NCBI RefSeq assembly: GCF_029227915.1
Contig: NC_079875.1
Location: 25,554,001 to 25,618,000, forward strand
Origin: Hydractinia symbiolongicarpus
Lineage: Eukaryota > Cnidaria > Hydrozoa > Anthoathecata > Hydractiniidae
DNA: 64,000 nt
Reading direction: 5' to 3'
Numbering within the stretch: the first letter of the stretch is position 1; every line of letters begins with the position of its first letter. Made by a program: the position numbers and the translations under genes. Below are positions 34,717-46,318 of this stretch, in pieces. The notes under the pieces are model-generated. The model saw nothing but the letters and a program-made list of their open reading frames with translations, had not been told where the DNA came from and did not search any database.

Positions 34717-37047
34717 ATGGAACAACAAGATAATATTGTCAATGAAGAGTCTAATGTCACCGAGAGTTTTGAATTAGAAGAACAAAATAATGAAACTGCT
34801 GGAGACTCTAATGAGCCAGCATGTGAGCCAGCTGGAGAAAACTCGTTTTACGAGCCAGCTATGAGAGAGGAGGAGGATGTATCTCCAGGGCGAAAGGTAA
34901 GGTCTTCCAAAAAGAAGTCCAAAAAAGGGAGGAAAAGAAAAAGATCTCCATCCTCCTCCTCGTCTTCTTCTTCAGATAGCTCTTCAGATGAATCAGGAGA
35001 GGAAAACAAAATGGTAAAACGATTTAAAATAGTTCCCAAAACAGAGGAACACAAGTGGAAACTCCCAACTGGGATGGCAGATTATGCCAACCAGCATTTT
35101 CAGAATTATATTCCTGAAAAGGATTTAGAGGAGGGATTGTTAGCAAAAATTCCAGTTCCTTCAAATTTAAATGATGTAAAAAAACTGGACAACTTTGTGA
35201 AGGACTTGCTATGCAACCAAACAGCGTCACTTCACATGGATAATACGATGGAAAAATTTCAGAATAAAATCCTTCAGGTTATGGGGCCCCTTTCCAGATT
35301 GTGGAAAGGGTTAGAGGACATTCGTAAAAGTGTGGGTCCCGTAAATATACCTATAGATCAGTTTACGACACTCGTGGAGCAGTCGACAATTTTGCTGGGC
35401 CAGGCATCCACGTCCATTTCATATGCACGTCGCCTTTATGTTTTAAAGGTTTTGGTAAAGGATCCAAGAAAGGCAAAAACATTGTTGAAAGAGAAATCTT
35501 CTCTTTTGCAACAAAACGATGAAAATTTGTTCGGCAAAAAATTTAGAGCCCATATCGTGGAAACTGAACGCTCCAAAAAACGAACTTTGGAAGTTTTTAA
35601 AGACAAGAAAAGGCCCTTTCGAAGGGACCCTCCACACTATCAAAACAAACCGCAAGGTGAAGGGAGATTTTATTATGCGGGAAAGCTGGACAACAGAGGC
35701 AACTACAACAACAACAAAATGGTCGGTTGCAACAGCAAGTCCGCAGGAACAACACAACAAACGGTAAATACCTCTTTTGTTCTACCAAAAGAGGCTCCCT
35801 TGGCCAAGTCATTTCCAACTCTGATGCCACTAACCTCACTAAAAAATGTACATCCAATTGTGAAAAGCCTGTTTCCAGAGAGCATTCCAGATTTACCTCT
35901 GGCAGGAAGACTAAAATATTTTACAAAAGCTTGGGAAAAGCTAACCAACGACAAGGAGATATTGTCAATTGTAAACGGTTACGAAATTCCATCTCACCAT
36001 ACACCTGTCCAACAAAGGGTTCCACACCCAACACACATGTCTAAAGATCAACAACTGTTAGTGGATCAGGTAGTTTTGGAAATGCTGGGCAAGGGAGCCA
36101 TCAGAAGAGTGGATCATGTGGGGGGCGAATTTCTGAGCAATCTGTTCCTTGTCTTAAAAAAGGATGGAGGAAACCGCCCAGTGATAAACCTCAGGAACCT
36201 GAACGGCTTTATCTCATACAGTCACTTCAAAATGGAAGGTTTACATTGCTTGAAATTCCTTCTAGAACAAGGAGATTATCTGTGCAAAATAGATCTGAAG
36301 GATGCTAAAAAAGAACTCCTATGGTGGATAGAAAATTTGCAACTGTGCAATGGCCACAAAATCTTGCGGCAGGATCCGAGTTTGGTAATTCAGACAGATG
36401 CATCCACACAAGGGTGGGGTGCATACTGTCAGGGTGTAGTAACAGGGGGGGAATGGTGTCAGGAGGAATGTCTGTTGCATATCAATGCTCTCGAACTGAT
36501 GGCAGTAAAGTTTGCAATATTGGCATTCACCAAAAATGTCTCAAAAACGACAATACATTTGCAAATAGACAACAAAACTGCTGTCTCCTACCTATTAAAG
36601 ATGGGGGGTACACACAGCAAAATTCTTTTGGACATCAGCAAAACAATTTGGCATTATCTGCTCTCCAAGCAGATCACAGTTACTGCAGAATATATCCCAA
36701 GCAAGCTGAATGTCAAAGCAGATTGGGAGTCAAGACATGCAACAGACTCATCGGATTGGAAACTTCACCAGAATGTTTTCAAGAAAATAACAAATCACTT
36801 CAGCCTACCGTCAGTCGATCTATTTGCTTTCAGGTTGTGTCACCAACTCCCAAATTATATGGCATGGAAGCCGGATCCAGACAGTATGGCAACGGATGCA
36901 ATGCAACAGTCGTGGAGCAACCTCTACGGGTTTGCCTTTCCTCCTTTCAACATGATAGGCCGGGTGTTATACAAAGTTCTACAGGAAAAAAATAGAACAG
37001 TTAATATCGGTAACTCCAGCATGGCAAATTCAACCATGGTATGCTAA
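34717..37047 (+). pseudogene. DIRS-like polyprotein, RT core deleted, early stop, unit 4
   Basis: 776 codons, ending at a TAA (37045-37047) about 86 codons earlier than in unit 1. The frame reopens at 37063-37305. RNase H is complete and the RT deletion is as in the other units. Confidence 0.85.
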
Positions 37048-37124
37048 ACTTCTAAGCATGTTTTGCAGGATTCCCAAGGGAACAGCCACCCTCTTGTAAG
37101 AAACAAATCCTTAAAACTAGTGGC

Positions 37125-38105
37125 TTGGAAAGTTTCAGGAGTAGCCTTGAAATGGAAGGAACTTCAAGCAATGCTGCCAAGCTTATCTCTCAGGCAAGAA
37201 GACCAGGCTCCATTACTTGTTACGAATCAGCCTGGAATAAGTGGGTTAGCTGGTATAGTAGGGAAAAAATTGATCCATTTCAAGCGCCTGTATATAGTAT
37301 ATTAAATTACCTGTCTATTCTTTTTGACGAAGGATTGGAATATAGGACAATAAACTGCCATCGTTCTGCTATATCTGCATATCATGCAATTGTCGATGGA
37401 AAACCTGTGGGCCAAAATCCTAGAGTTTGTGCTTTGTTATCAGGAGTTTTTAATCAGAGACCACCCCAACCACGCTATACGTTTGTCTGGGATGTTGAAG
37501 TGGTCTTACGCTATATAAAGTCTTTAGAGAAAAATAGGATATGATCTATTATTGATCTTTCATACAAGTTCACAGGCTTGTTAGCATTGTCAGCTGCCTT
37601 ACGAGTCTCAGCAATTCAACACCTTAATATTGATTTCATGGCTAGAAGTGAAAGTTCATATACCTTCTATTTTAATAAGTTGCATAAAAGCTGGAAAAGA
37701 GGTAAATCACCTCCAACTGTTACATATCAAGCCTACCCACAGGATACTGATCTGTGTGTTGTTAAAACTTTAGATGAATATATTGACCGAACAAAAGGTT
37801 GGAGGTCAACAAAAGATTTTTCACAGCTGTTGTTAAGTACTACAGCCCCTCACAAACCGGTGATTTCCTCTACAATTTCAGGCTGGCTAAAAAAGTTACT
37901 TGCTAGGGCGGGAATAGACACTAGTGTTTTTAAGGCACATTCTACTAGATCAGCATCTAGTTCAAAGGCAAACTTAGGTGGAGCAACTATCACGGAAATT
38001 TTAAAAAGAGGATCCTGGTCTAGTGAAAGTACCTGGCAAAAATTTTACAACAAAAATATTGTTAAAAAAGGTGAATTGTTTCAGGAAAAGATTTACCAGG
38101 TTTAA
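37125..38105 (+). pseudogene. DIRS-type tyrosine recombinase with in-frame TGA, unit 4
   Basis: Both halves identical in protein to unit 1, with the TGA at 37542-37544. Confidence 0.85.
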
Positions 38106-38190
38106 GTACAGTAACGCGTTGAACAGAGGAGGAGAAGAATGGGCTCTACTCTGTTAAGCGAGGCAAGGTTGGGAAACGCAGTATTAGATC

Positions 38191-39693
38191 TTTCTCCGAT
38201 TTTATTTATAAAATCGGAATTACTTTGCGGGCGCTTCGCGCCCTTACGTAATTCGAGAATTGGACAAACTATGTCGAATATGTGGATTTCTTCTCCCGAA
38301 AAATAAGAACAATATGTTCAAGGTCTCAAACCCTAAGGTCAGTAAAAGAATGTTCATAAACATTGAAAATGACAGAGGCGCTCCACCCAACCAAAATCTG
38401 CATGAAGTGCTTCTCTAGACTTGGACAATTGGACTGTAAAAAAGCACAAGGGACTTTGAGTTGTTTAAAGAAAATAATTTACAAAGAGGTGGCAAGCCAC
38501 CGCAATGATGAACTCAACCTGTTAGGTCTTTGGAAACAAGCTATAGGTTGTACTCCTCTAGAGAATATGCCTCCCTTTTTAAATCGTGTTTATATGGTGC
38601 ATATTCGTCTCGCCCCGGCTACAACGGGAAACTCGGTCAACCGAGATCCCAGGCAATTGATCCGGGATCCCGGTCAAACGGGATGGGTATTTGTCCATGT
38701 AAACAGAAAAATCCGGTGGCTAAGTACGGAAAAAGTTTATGTAAGCTTTAGAAGAGCAAGTAATTATCACTATTAATGTAAATCAATGGATATATTTGTT
38801 TTTGTATCATAGTGTATTTGTTGAGGACGCAGAATAAGTCGGCAGGTTTTTAGTTTTTTGGAAGAAGTGGAAGAAATATTTTTTTGCAGATGCTACTTAC
38901 AGGCTCAGCACAACAGACAGATAAATCAGAGAAAACCCCAAACAGTCCCACTTTAAGAACATTTAACCAAAGTTCTGGAACATGTGATAAAGAAAATGCA
39001 AGAGCTGCGCTCTGCCTTTCATTACTGGCATTTATTTCATAGAACTGACCCAAGTATCTAACCAACTGTGGGCTTTGTGACAGAGCGATGCGGAAGGTCT
39101 TTGGTTTAAACACGGTCCCAGCCATGGCAGAAGCTATAAAAAGGTAGATTTATCGTTTTCGCAGGCGAATAGCATTGCATCTTGAGCAACTGTTGTACTT
39201 GCATGCCTTACGTAGCTCTAATGGGAAAGAGAATAGGAGTAATTACATCGCAATATAACTAGCCTTTTAAGACAGAGATGTTAATGAAAAAAGGTGGTTT
39301 CGTTCTAAACAATAAGAAGCAACTGGAAAACTTCTGTATTCTCCCCTTCACAGGGATGATGGAAAAGCTTATCGATTTCGGCTGTACTGAAATAAACACC
39401 TACGAATTTGGAAACATGAGGATTGGTGAAATTTACTCATGCTTGGGATCTGGCACGTGCCCTTGAGTAAGCATCCCTTGCCTCCTGTAAGACACCAACC
39501 ACATTCATTGACACCATCCGCCAAAACCAATAACTTTATTAAACGCTGGAAAAATGGTATTATTGTTGCTTATACCTAGTGACACAGAGCCCAGGGCTTA
39601 GAAAGGTAGACTTGGAACCCAGCTCTTGGTTGTGACTAAGACTGAAAATCAGTACACCTGGAAATAAAAAAGCTTTCAGACCTTAGACATGAA
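38191..39693. repeat. array tail, unit 4
   Basis: Same layout with the 20-bp deletion. The 91-aa ORF (38850-39125) has an R-to-G change at its third residue. Confidence 0.85.
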
Positions 39694-41011
39694 CGGCTAT
39701 TTGATGGTGGAACTCGAACACTTTCCATCGGGCTGCCATCATCTCGTTTTCCCGATCGTCTGTTGTGTTGTATTTGCCGGTAAACGTGATAGGTCTTATT
39801 CCTGTTGCGAAAACAGGTATGTCGTTTGAAATGGTAATGTCAGCAGAGTAAATATTTTTGGGGGTTGGAAGGTGCACCGTCTGGCCTTCAAGCAGCAACA
39901 GCATCTCCTTCCATGCTATCACTTCGGTGTTGTAACGAAAGTCGTTCAGGAAGATAACCTCGCTGTTTTCAACTCCGAGCCATGCGTACTTGTCATTAGC
40001 CGGACTGCAAAACGTTTTGTAGATTTTTTGCAAGGGAGACAGTAAAAACGTTTTCCCACAATTTTCCGGGCCCGTTATAAAGATATTTCGAAATTTTCCT
40101 CTGCCCTTCGTTAAAAGATTTCGAACACTGGCAGCAAAAACTAGGGGGTTGATGCTGTTGTTAAACAACACCTCCATCGCACATTGTAACCACTGCGAAT
40201 TGCAGCCGCTCACACATGGACTCTCTCTCGCCTGCGTCAACAACTCCATTCGGGTCAACGAATCCCTCTGAAAATCAACTTTCGCACTGTTCATGATCCA
40301 CGCATTATGTACCAATTCGGACAAACTTTTCTTTGAACGCGGCATAACAAAGTTTGCTAAGTCCTTATTGCCTGCGTTCAGTCTCTCATTGGCAACGCTA
40401 AACAAAGACTTCACTGTTTTTATATTATGTGCAATGATAAACTCGCCTACTTCTAAATGTGTCAACCGTGCAACCTTAGCTTTTTTGCTCATGTTGTGTT
40501 CATTATTGTTATGTTTATCGGTGTTGTTTGCACCATTTTGTTTAGATAGTTTATGTTTTTGACGATACGACTTTATACATAGTTTTGTTCTGGGAGAGCC
40601 GATATTCTCTAGGTTGGGATGTCCTTCGCTTTTATAAACCTCACGATCAGTTTTACATACATACTTGTACGCACTATAGTAACTGTCGTGTGAATCTGAA
40701 AAGTGTAGGACATGGCCGTGTGACTGCGACACTTGGTTTTTCACGCTCTTCCATCGCTTAGGTCCTGTTTATTTAACACTCATGTGGTAGTGCTCCCCGC
40801 TGTCCTGGTGCTGCTCTAGACAACAGGCCCAGTAGTCAACCTTCGCTTGTCCAAAGCCCGAATTAAAATAGTTTGCAACGCATCGTCCGAAGCTTTCTCG
40901 TGTTGGAAATTTTGTTTTGTTCACCTGACTGCATGTTATTAAATAGGTCCTTCGTGCGGCTCGGTCACCTACAGAACTTTGTGTGAAATCAACCTGGTTG
41001 TTTTCGGCCAT
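39683..41011 (-). pseudogene. Rep homolog, unit 5
   Basis: Same protein as units 3 and 4, with the stop at 40769-40771. It is the last rep copy before the CACTA-like insertion. Confidence 0.85.
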
Positions 41012-41507
41012 TTCGCGCTCTTAGTGTTGACGTGTGTGTGTCTATACAAGACAATCTAAAATTACCAAAAGGAGCAGTTACAGGCGTAGCCACTACACAC
41101 TGTAAGACTACAATCTTAGGTTGTTTTATCAAACTAGGGAAAATATGTAATATATTAAATGAGCTATGTTACAAGTAGAAGCTATGAGACCTTTTATTTA
41201 GCTATATATTTTATATTTTACAGTTTCTTTGGTTCGTATAGCAGTAGCTAGTATTTCTCTGCTCTAATGTAAACAAACATGAATATATAAAACGGCTATG
41301 TTCTTTTACCTACGGAACTGTTTATTTCACGCTAAAGACCTTGCCTGTACAGTTGCCACCAACTTTACTTACATATTTTTTCAGCTAAATATTAGGAGAA
41401 AGGTAGAGCTCATATTTTGTCTAACCGCAGTACAGCCACTAGCCAAACATTCCTTAAAACATGGCTACTGAACACATGTGTGAATTTTATTTCATAAAAT
41501 CTCCGGC

Positions 41508-42302
41508 GATCTAATACTGCGTTTCCCAACCTTGCCTCGCTTAACAGAGTAGAGCCCATTCCTCTCCTCCTTTTCTCACTTTGTTCGCTACACGAACGGT
41601 CAGAGCTCTTCGTGAATTAAAATAAAAACATTTTAATCCACGAATATCCTACCAAAAATCCAATAAATCTTTGTAATATGGAACAACAAGATAATATTGT
41701 CAATGAAGAGTCTAATGTCACCGAGAGTTTTGAATTAGAAGAACAAAATAATGAAACTGCTGGAGACTCTAATGAGCCAGCATGTGAGCCAGCTGGAGAA
41801 AACTCGTTTTACGAGCCAGCTATGAGAGAGGAGGAGGATGTATCTCCAGGGCGAAAGGTAAGGTCTTCCAAAAAGAAGTCCAAAAAAGGGAGGAAAAGAA
41901 AAAGATCTCCATCCTCCTCCTCGTCTTCTTCTTCAGATAGCTCTTCAGATGAATCAGGAGAGGAAAACAAAATGGTAAAACGATTTAAAATAGTTCCCAA
42001 AACAGAGGAACACAAGTGGAAACTCCCAACTGGGATGGCAGATTATGCCAACCAGCATTTTCAGAATTATATTCCTGAAAAGGATTTAGAGGAGGGATTG
42101 TTAGCAAAAATTCCAGTTCCTTCAAATTTAAATGATGTAAAAAAACTGGATGACTTTGTGAATGACTTGCTATGCAACCAAACAGCGTCACTTCACATGG
42201 ATAATACGATGGAAAAATTTCAGAATAAAATCCTTCAGGTTATGGGGCCCCTTTCCAGATTGTGGAAAGGGTTAGAGGACATTCGTAAGAGTGTGGGTCC
42301 CG
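41508..42302 (+). mobile_element. DIRS-like retrotransposon, unit 5, truncated by the CACTA-like element
   Basis: The left inverted repeat (41508-41571) and the start of the polyprotein frame (41678) are present. Identity to the other units ends at 42302, within GTGGGTCCCG. Everything downstream of codon 208 is missing. Two substitutions just before the break (N-to-D and K-to-N near codon 159) are not in units 1-4; the first is shared with unit 6. Confidence 0.9.
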
Positions 42303-42655
42303 CCCAGCCGGCACAAGACGTCTTTTAGACGTCTTAAGATGTCTTTTTTTAATCTTCTGTTAGAAAACGCTATTAAGATGTCTTTAATGCATCTTCTTAA
42401 GAACGTCTTTCAAAAGACATCTTTTATACGTCTTTTGAAAGTAAATAAATGCGAATCCTGTAGTATACGCATTTTAGATGTCTTTTAGAAGATCTTTAAA
42501 AGACGTCTTTTAAAAGACATCTAAAAGTTATCTAAAATATATCTTTTAAAAGACGTCTTTCTCTTTTTGCTATAATGCATCTAAAACGCGTCTTTTAAAA
42601 GACGTCTTTTCCTACTTCTAAAAGTGGTCTAAAATGCGTCTTTTAAAAGACGTTC
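42303..42655. repeat. left subterminal palindrome field of the CACTA-like element
   Basis: More than ten copies of AGACGTCTTTT/AAAAGACGTCT-type motifs occur, several as the full palindrome AAAAGACGTCTTTT. Subterminal arrays of this sort bind the accessory protein in plant CACTA elements. Confidence 0.8.
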
Positions 42656-43761
42656 GATTTTTTATATGGAAAATTCGATTTAAAATAACGGGGGTGTTCG
42701 CAAACTTAGTTAGCATGTTTATTTTGTAGGAAATCAATTTTTCACGAAATTGAAAGTGGTAATTGTCACTTTTAATTATTTTTAAATACTAATGTATTTT
42801 GGCGACCCTTCATAATACGTTTTTATTTCATTACGTCGTAATTTTGTTTTCCTGCACCCCCTGACGGATATTCTTTGACACTTGACCATTGGAACACTCA
42901 ATAAAAATTGGCGGTAGTTTCATGAAAGCATCTGCGGGATACCGGTCGTTTAAAAAGTAAGTATTTTTGTTTTGTGATTCTCGGAATAGAGTACAGCGGT
43001 TTTTAGTACTAAGTCTAAAGGTCAAATTCGTGTTCGGTTTCCCTGGACACAAAAAGTCGGTCCCGGCCATCTTTTACAGAAAGATGGCGATATGTAAACA
43101 AGCAAACCCAGCTAGCCAGCCAGTAGTCAAAAAAAAGGACAAAGACTGGAAAGAAAATATTAAAGAAATCAAATTTGTTTTCTGGTTTTGGTGTTTAATG
43201 AAGGAACCGTTATTTTTATTCTATATGCTTTTATTTTTAGACAAAAACTATTTCTTTTAACCTTGAAAGAAATTGAGAAAATGTATATATTTTGTTTTTG
43301 TTATACACTGCTGAAGCTAGCTAATTAGTTATTAGGTAGCACCTAGCTATATAGGACGCTAGCTAACTTCAAGCTAAATGGAAAATACTGTCTAATTTTA
43401 TCTTTATCTAACTCTAATCCTAACCCTGTCTTATTGCTCTTCGGTACAAACTGTCAATGGAAGCTCTGCCCTCCGCCTTTCTTCCTTTACCAGTCAATCA
43501 ACAAAGTCAATTTTTCATATTTACCATTCATGACACTGTCCAGGTGTTTCAGAGTGATTTTAATCTGCAGAAAGTTCAGTTATGCCATGTTTACATAATA
43601 TCAACATACATAAAGAGACCACATAACTAAAAACTAATTATATTTTGGTGTCATTAATGAAAACATGTTTTGGTAAAATAAAATTTATATATATATACAT
43701 TTTGTTTTTTAAATTTGAAACAAACCTTCAACTAAATTTTCAGATACTGTCACTTTGGGCA
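42656..43761. other. 5' region of the transposase gene
   Basis: No clear coding sequence. A T-rich acceptor ending CAG at about 43743 lies just before the likely start codon, so an untranslated first exon is possible. Small open frames here look random. Confidence 0.4.
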
Positions 43762-45645
43762 ATGAATGATTCCCGTCTCCGCAAAGAAAGGAGATTGGTT
43801 AATCAAAAAGTTGACGAGATTTTAAACGGTGAAGATAGTGATCAACATGACCTGTTAAGCAATCCTTCTGACAATGAAAATGATAGATGTATCAGTTGTG
43901 ATGACGAGCCTTTAGATTCCTCATTCTCATCAAATGAAAATGAAATTCTGTATAACAGTCTGGATACAGTGACCAATCCAGAATCATTAATTTTATCTGA
44001 CATTTCACGATGGGCAGCTAAAAGTGGATGTTCCAGAGAGTGTTTAAATCAACTTTTGTTGATATTACGTAAACATGGCATGACTGAACTTCCTGCAGAT
44101 AGTAGAACTCTACTTGAAACACCACGTCATGTCGAAACTGCTCATAAATGTGGTGGAATTTATTCTTATGTTGGTATTGTTAAACAAGTGAAAAAGATGT
44201 TAAAACTTCACCACTGTCTTATGAATGAAAACAATCTTTTTTTGACAGTAAACATAGATGGCCTTCCTTTGTCAAAGTCATCTCAATCACAGTTATGGCC
44301 GATCCTTGGTTCGTTGAACAACTCTGACAGTGTTTTTGTTATTGCTCTCTATCATGGCACCTCAAAGCCCAATTCTACAAATGAATTTTTGGAAGATTTT
44401 TTAAACGAAGTAAATTTTCTTCAGATAAATGGCCTGGAAGTTGAGGAAAAAACATTTCAATTTTTTTTAAAAGCATTTGTATGTGATGCACCGGCAAGAG
44501 CTTTCTTGAAGTGTGTAGTCAGTCATACTGGGTATTATTCATGTGAGAGGTGTAATATAAAAGGCCAGTATATTGACAACCGAGTAGTATTTCTTCATGA
44601 TGGTTCAGAAATAGCAAGGAACGATCAACATTTTAAACAATTTTTATACCATCCACACCAGAAATGTATCAGTCCATTAGTCTCTCAGCTTAATTTTGAT
44701 TGTGTGTCAAAGTTTACATTGGACTATATGCACCTTGTGTTGTTAGGAGTGATGAAGCGTATGTTGCAGTTCTTAACTAAAGGGCCACTTCAAATCAGGT
44801 TATCATCTAATCACATCTCACAAATTTCTTCTCGCTTGAATAATATTTCTGGTTCTATGCCAACAGAATTTAATCGTCAACCAAGGCCCTTACGTGATCT
44901 TCCATACTGGAAAGCAACTGAATTCAGGCAGTTTTTGCTATATCTTGGTCCAGTTGTTTTGAAAGGGATTGTTTCTCATAATGTGTATGAACACTTCCTT
45001 GGTCTTCATATTTCAATGAGCATCCTTCTAAATGATTCTAGTCAATCTCGTTATCGACTTTTGGGTTATTGTCGAGAATTATTACTCTGGTTTGTCAGTA
45101 AATCAAAAGATGTTTATGGAAGAAAATTTATCTCTTACAATGTCCACTCATTGATCCACTTATGTGACGATGCTGAAAATTTTCAAAGTTCCTTAAACCA
45201 CCTATCAGCTTTCAAATTTGAAAATTATATGCAGGTGTTGAAAAAAAATGTTAGAAGTAATAATAACCCGGTTGCCCAAGTTATCAAACGAGAAAGTGAA
45301 TTGTCTTCTTTGGTTGAAAAGTCTAAACCCACCCCATTCATCTCTGCTGATCACCTGAAAGATTCTTGTTTTTTACTTGAATCAGGAAAGTTTTGTGTTG
45401 TTAATGAAGCTCACAAACATTCTAACCAAATAATTGGGACAGTTTTAAAACCTTGCAGCCTTGGAAGTATTTACAAATCACCAGCAGAATCATCTTTGTT
45501 AAATATCTTTTTTGTTGAAAAGATTACTGGTAAACGAAAAGAATTTCCAAAAAACATGTTGAAAAGAAAAGTTGTTTGTTTACCACACCGAAATGGTTTT
45601 GCTCTTTTTCCTTTTCTACACGAATTTGAAAAAACAAAGTATTAG
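43762..45645 (+). CDS. tnp2-type (CACTA-like) transposase
   Basis: An uninterrupted frame. The start was taken at 43762 (MNDSRLRKERR), giving 627 residues; the frame is open further upstream to 43645 but with T-rich, intron-like content. Landmarks of the tnp2 family are visible in order: NIDGLPLSKSSQSQLWPIL, then KPNSTNEFLEDF, VCDAPARAFLKC with H-x-G-Y-x2-C-x2-C (zinc-binding), then LDYMHLVLLGVMKRML. The two D residues in VDG/IDG and CDAPA are candidate catalytic positions. It would excise and reinsert the element in the nucleus. The C-terminal part has the loosely conserved F-E-N-Y-M region of animal homologues. No stop or frameshift is seen. Confidence 0.85.
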   Translation: MNDSRLRKERRLVNQKVDEILNGEDSDQHDLLSNPSDNENDRCISCDDEPLDSSFSSNENEILYNSLDTVTNPESLILSDISRWAAKSGCSRECLNQLLLILRKHGMTELPADSRTLLETPRHVETAHKCGGIYSYVGIVKQVKKMLKLHHCLMNENNLFLTVNIDGLPLSKSSQSQLWPILGSLNNSDSVFVIALYHGTSKPNSTNEFLEDFLNEVNFLQINGLEVEEKTFQFFLKAFVCDAPARAFLKCVVSHTGYYSCERCNIKGQYIDNRVVFLHDGSEIARNDQHFKQFLYHPHQKCISPLVSQLNFDCVSKFTLDYMHLVLLGVMKRMLQFLTKGPLQIRLSSNHISQISSRLNNISGSMPTEFNRQPRPLRDLPYWKATEFRQFLLYLGPVVLKGIVSHNVYEHFLGLHISMSILLNDSSQSRYRLLGYCRELLLWFVSKSKDVYGRKFISYNVHSLIHLCDDAENFQSSLNHLSAFKFENYMQVLKKNVRSNNNPVAQVIKRESELSSLVEKSKPTPFISADHLKDSCFLLESGKFCVVNEAHKHSNQIIGTVLKPCSLGSIYKSPAESSLLNIFFVEKITGKRKEFPKNMLKRKVVCLPHRNGFALFPFLHEFEKTKY

Positions 45646-46318
45646 AACTTACTTGTTATTCATGTTTGGCTTTACATTGCTTAATATGAAAAAGTGCATA
45701 AAGCATATAACTGTATATATATATACTATATTTATATGTTTTTACATTTTTACAAATTAATAAGTTTCTCTTTTGTGATTATTTGTTGAGCAAATTGTGT
45801 TTTCTTTCCGATTGAGCAACTTTTAGGAACGAAATTCTAGTTTGAGTGAAAAGCCATTATATACTTTAGGTACTTACACAAAAATTAGTGTATTTTGTTG
45901 TAACTCAAGTTGACCTCTACTATTTGGGATCCATTTTACATAATTTTTCAGTTGATATAGTTGAAAAGGTTACATCTTGTTACATATTGTGTGTACAATA
46001 TATTATAATTACAAATAAAAATAAACGGTGTCGTCCTTCTTTCTTTAAATTACACGCTATTTTGTGTGCCCGTTGCACAACACTTTTCTGGCGGACAGAC
46101 AAAATACGGCTATTATTATAGAGATAATAATAATAGAGTTAGTAACAATCAAGACTCAGCTAGTATAAATTTAATCAATGAATTGATTTCTCAATTTCTT
46201 TCAAGGAGCAATCATTTTGTTTAATGATGCATTAAACTCTTAAAAAGAAAGACTTTTGCATTACCTTTTTTTAATTTTTTTGCTTATTCTTTATTATTTT
46301 TTCATAGATTTGGTAGCA
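45646..46318. other. spacer between the two CACTA-like genes
   Basis: AT-rich, without a recognisable coding frame. It must hold the 3' end of the transposase transcript and the start region of the next gene. Confidence 0.4.

Larger units (their letters stand above)
34547..38190 (+). mobile_element. DIRS-like retrotransposon, unit 4
   Basis: Inverted repeats at 34547-34610 and 38126-38190. It lacks the unit 3 frameshift but has the shared early TAA. Confidence 0.9.
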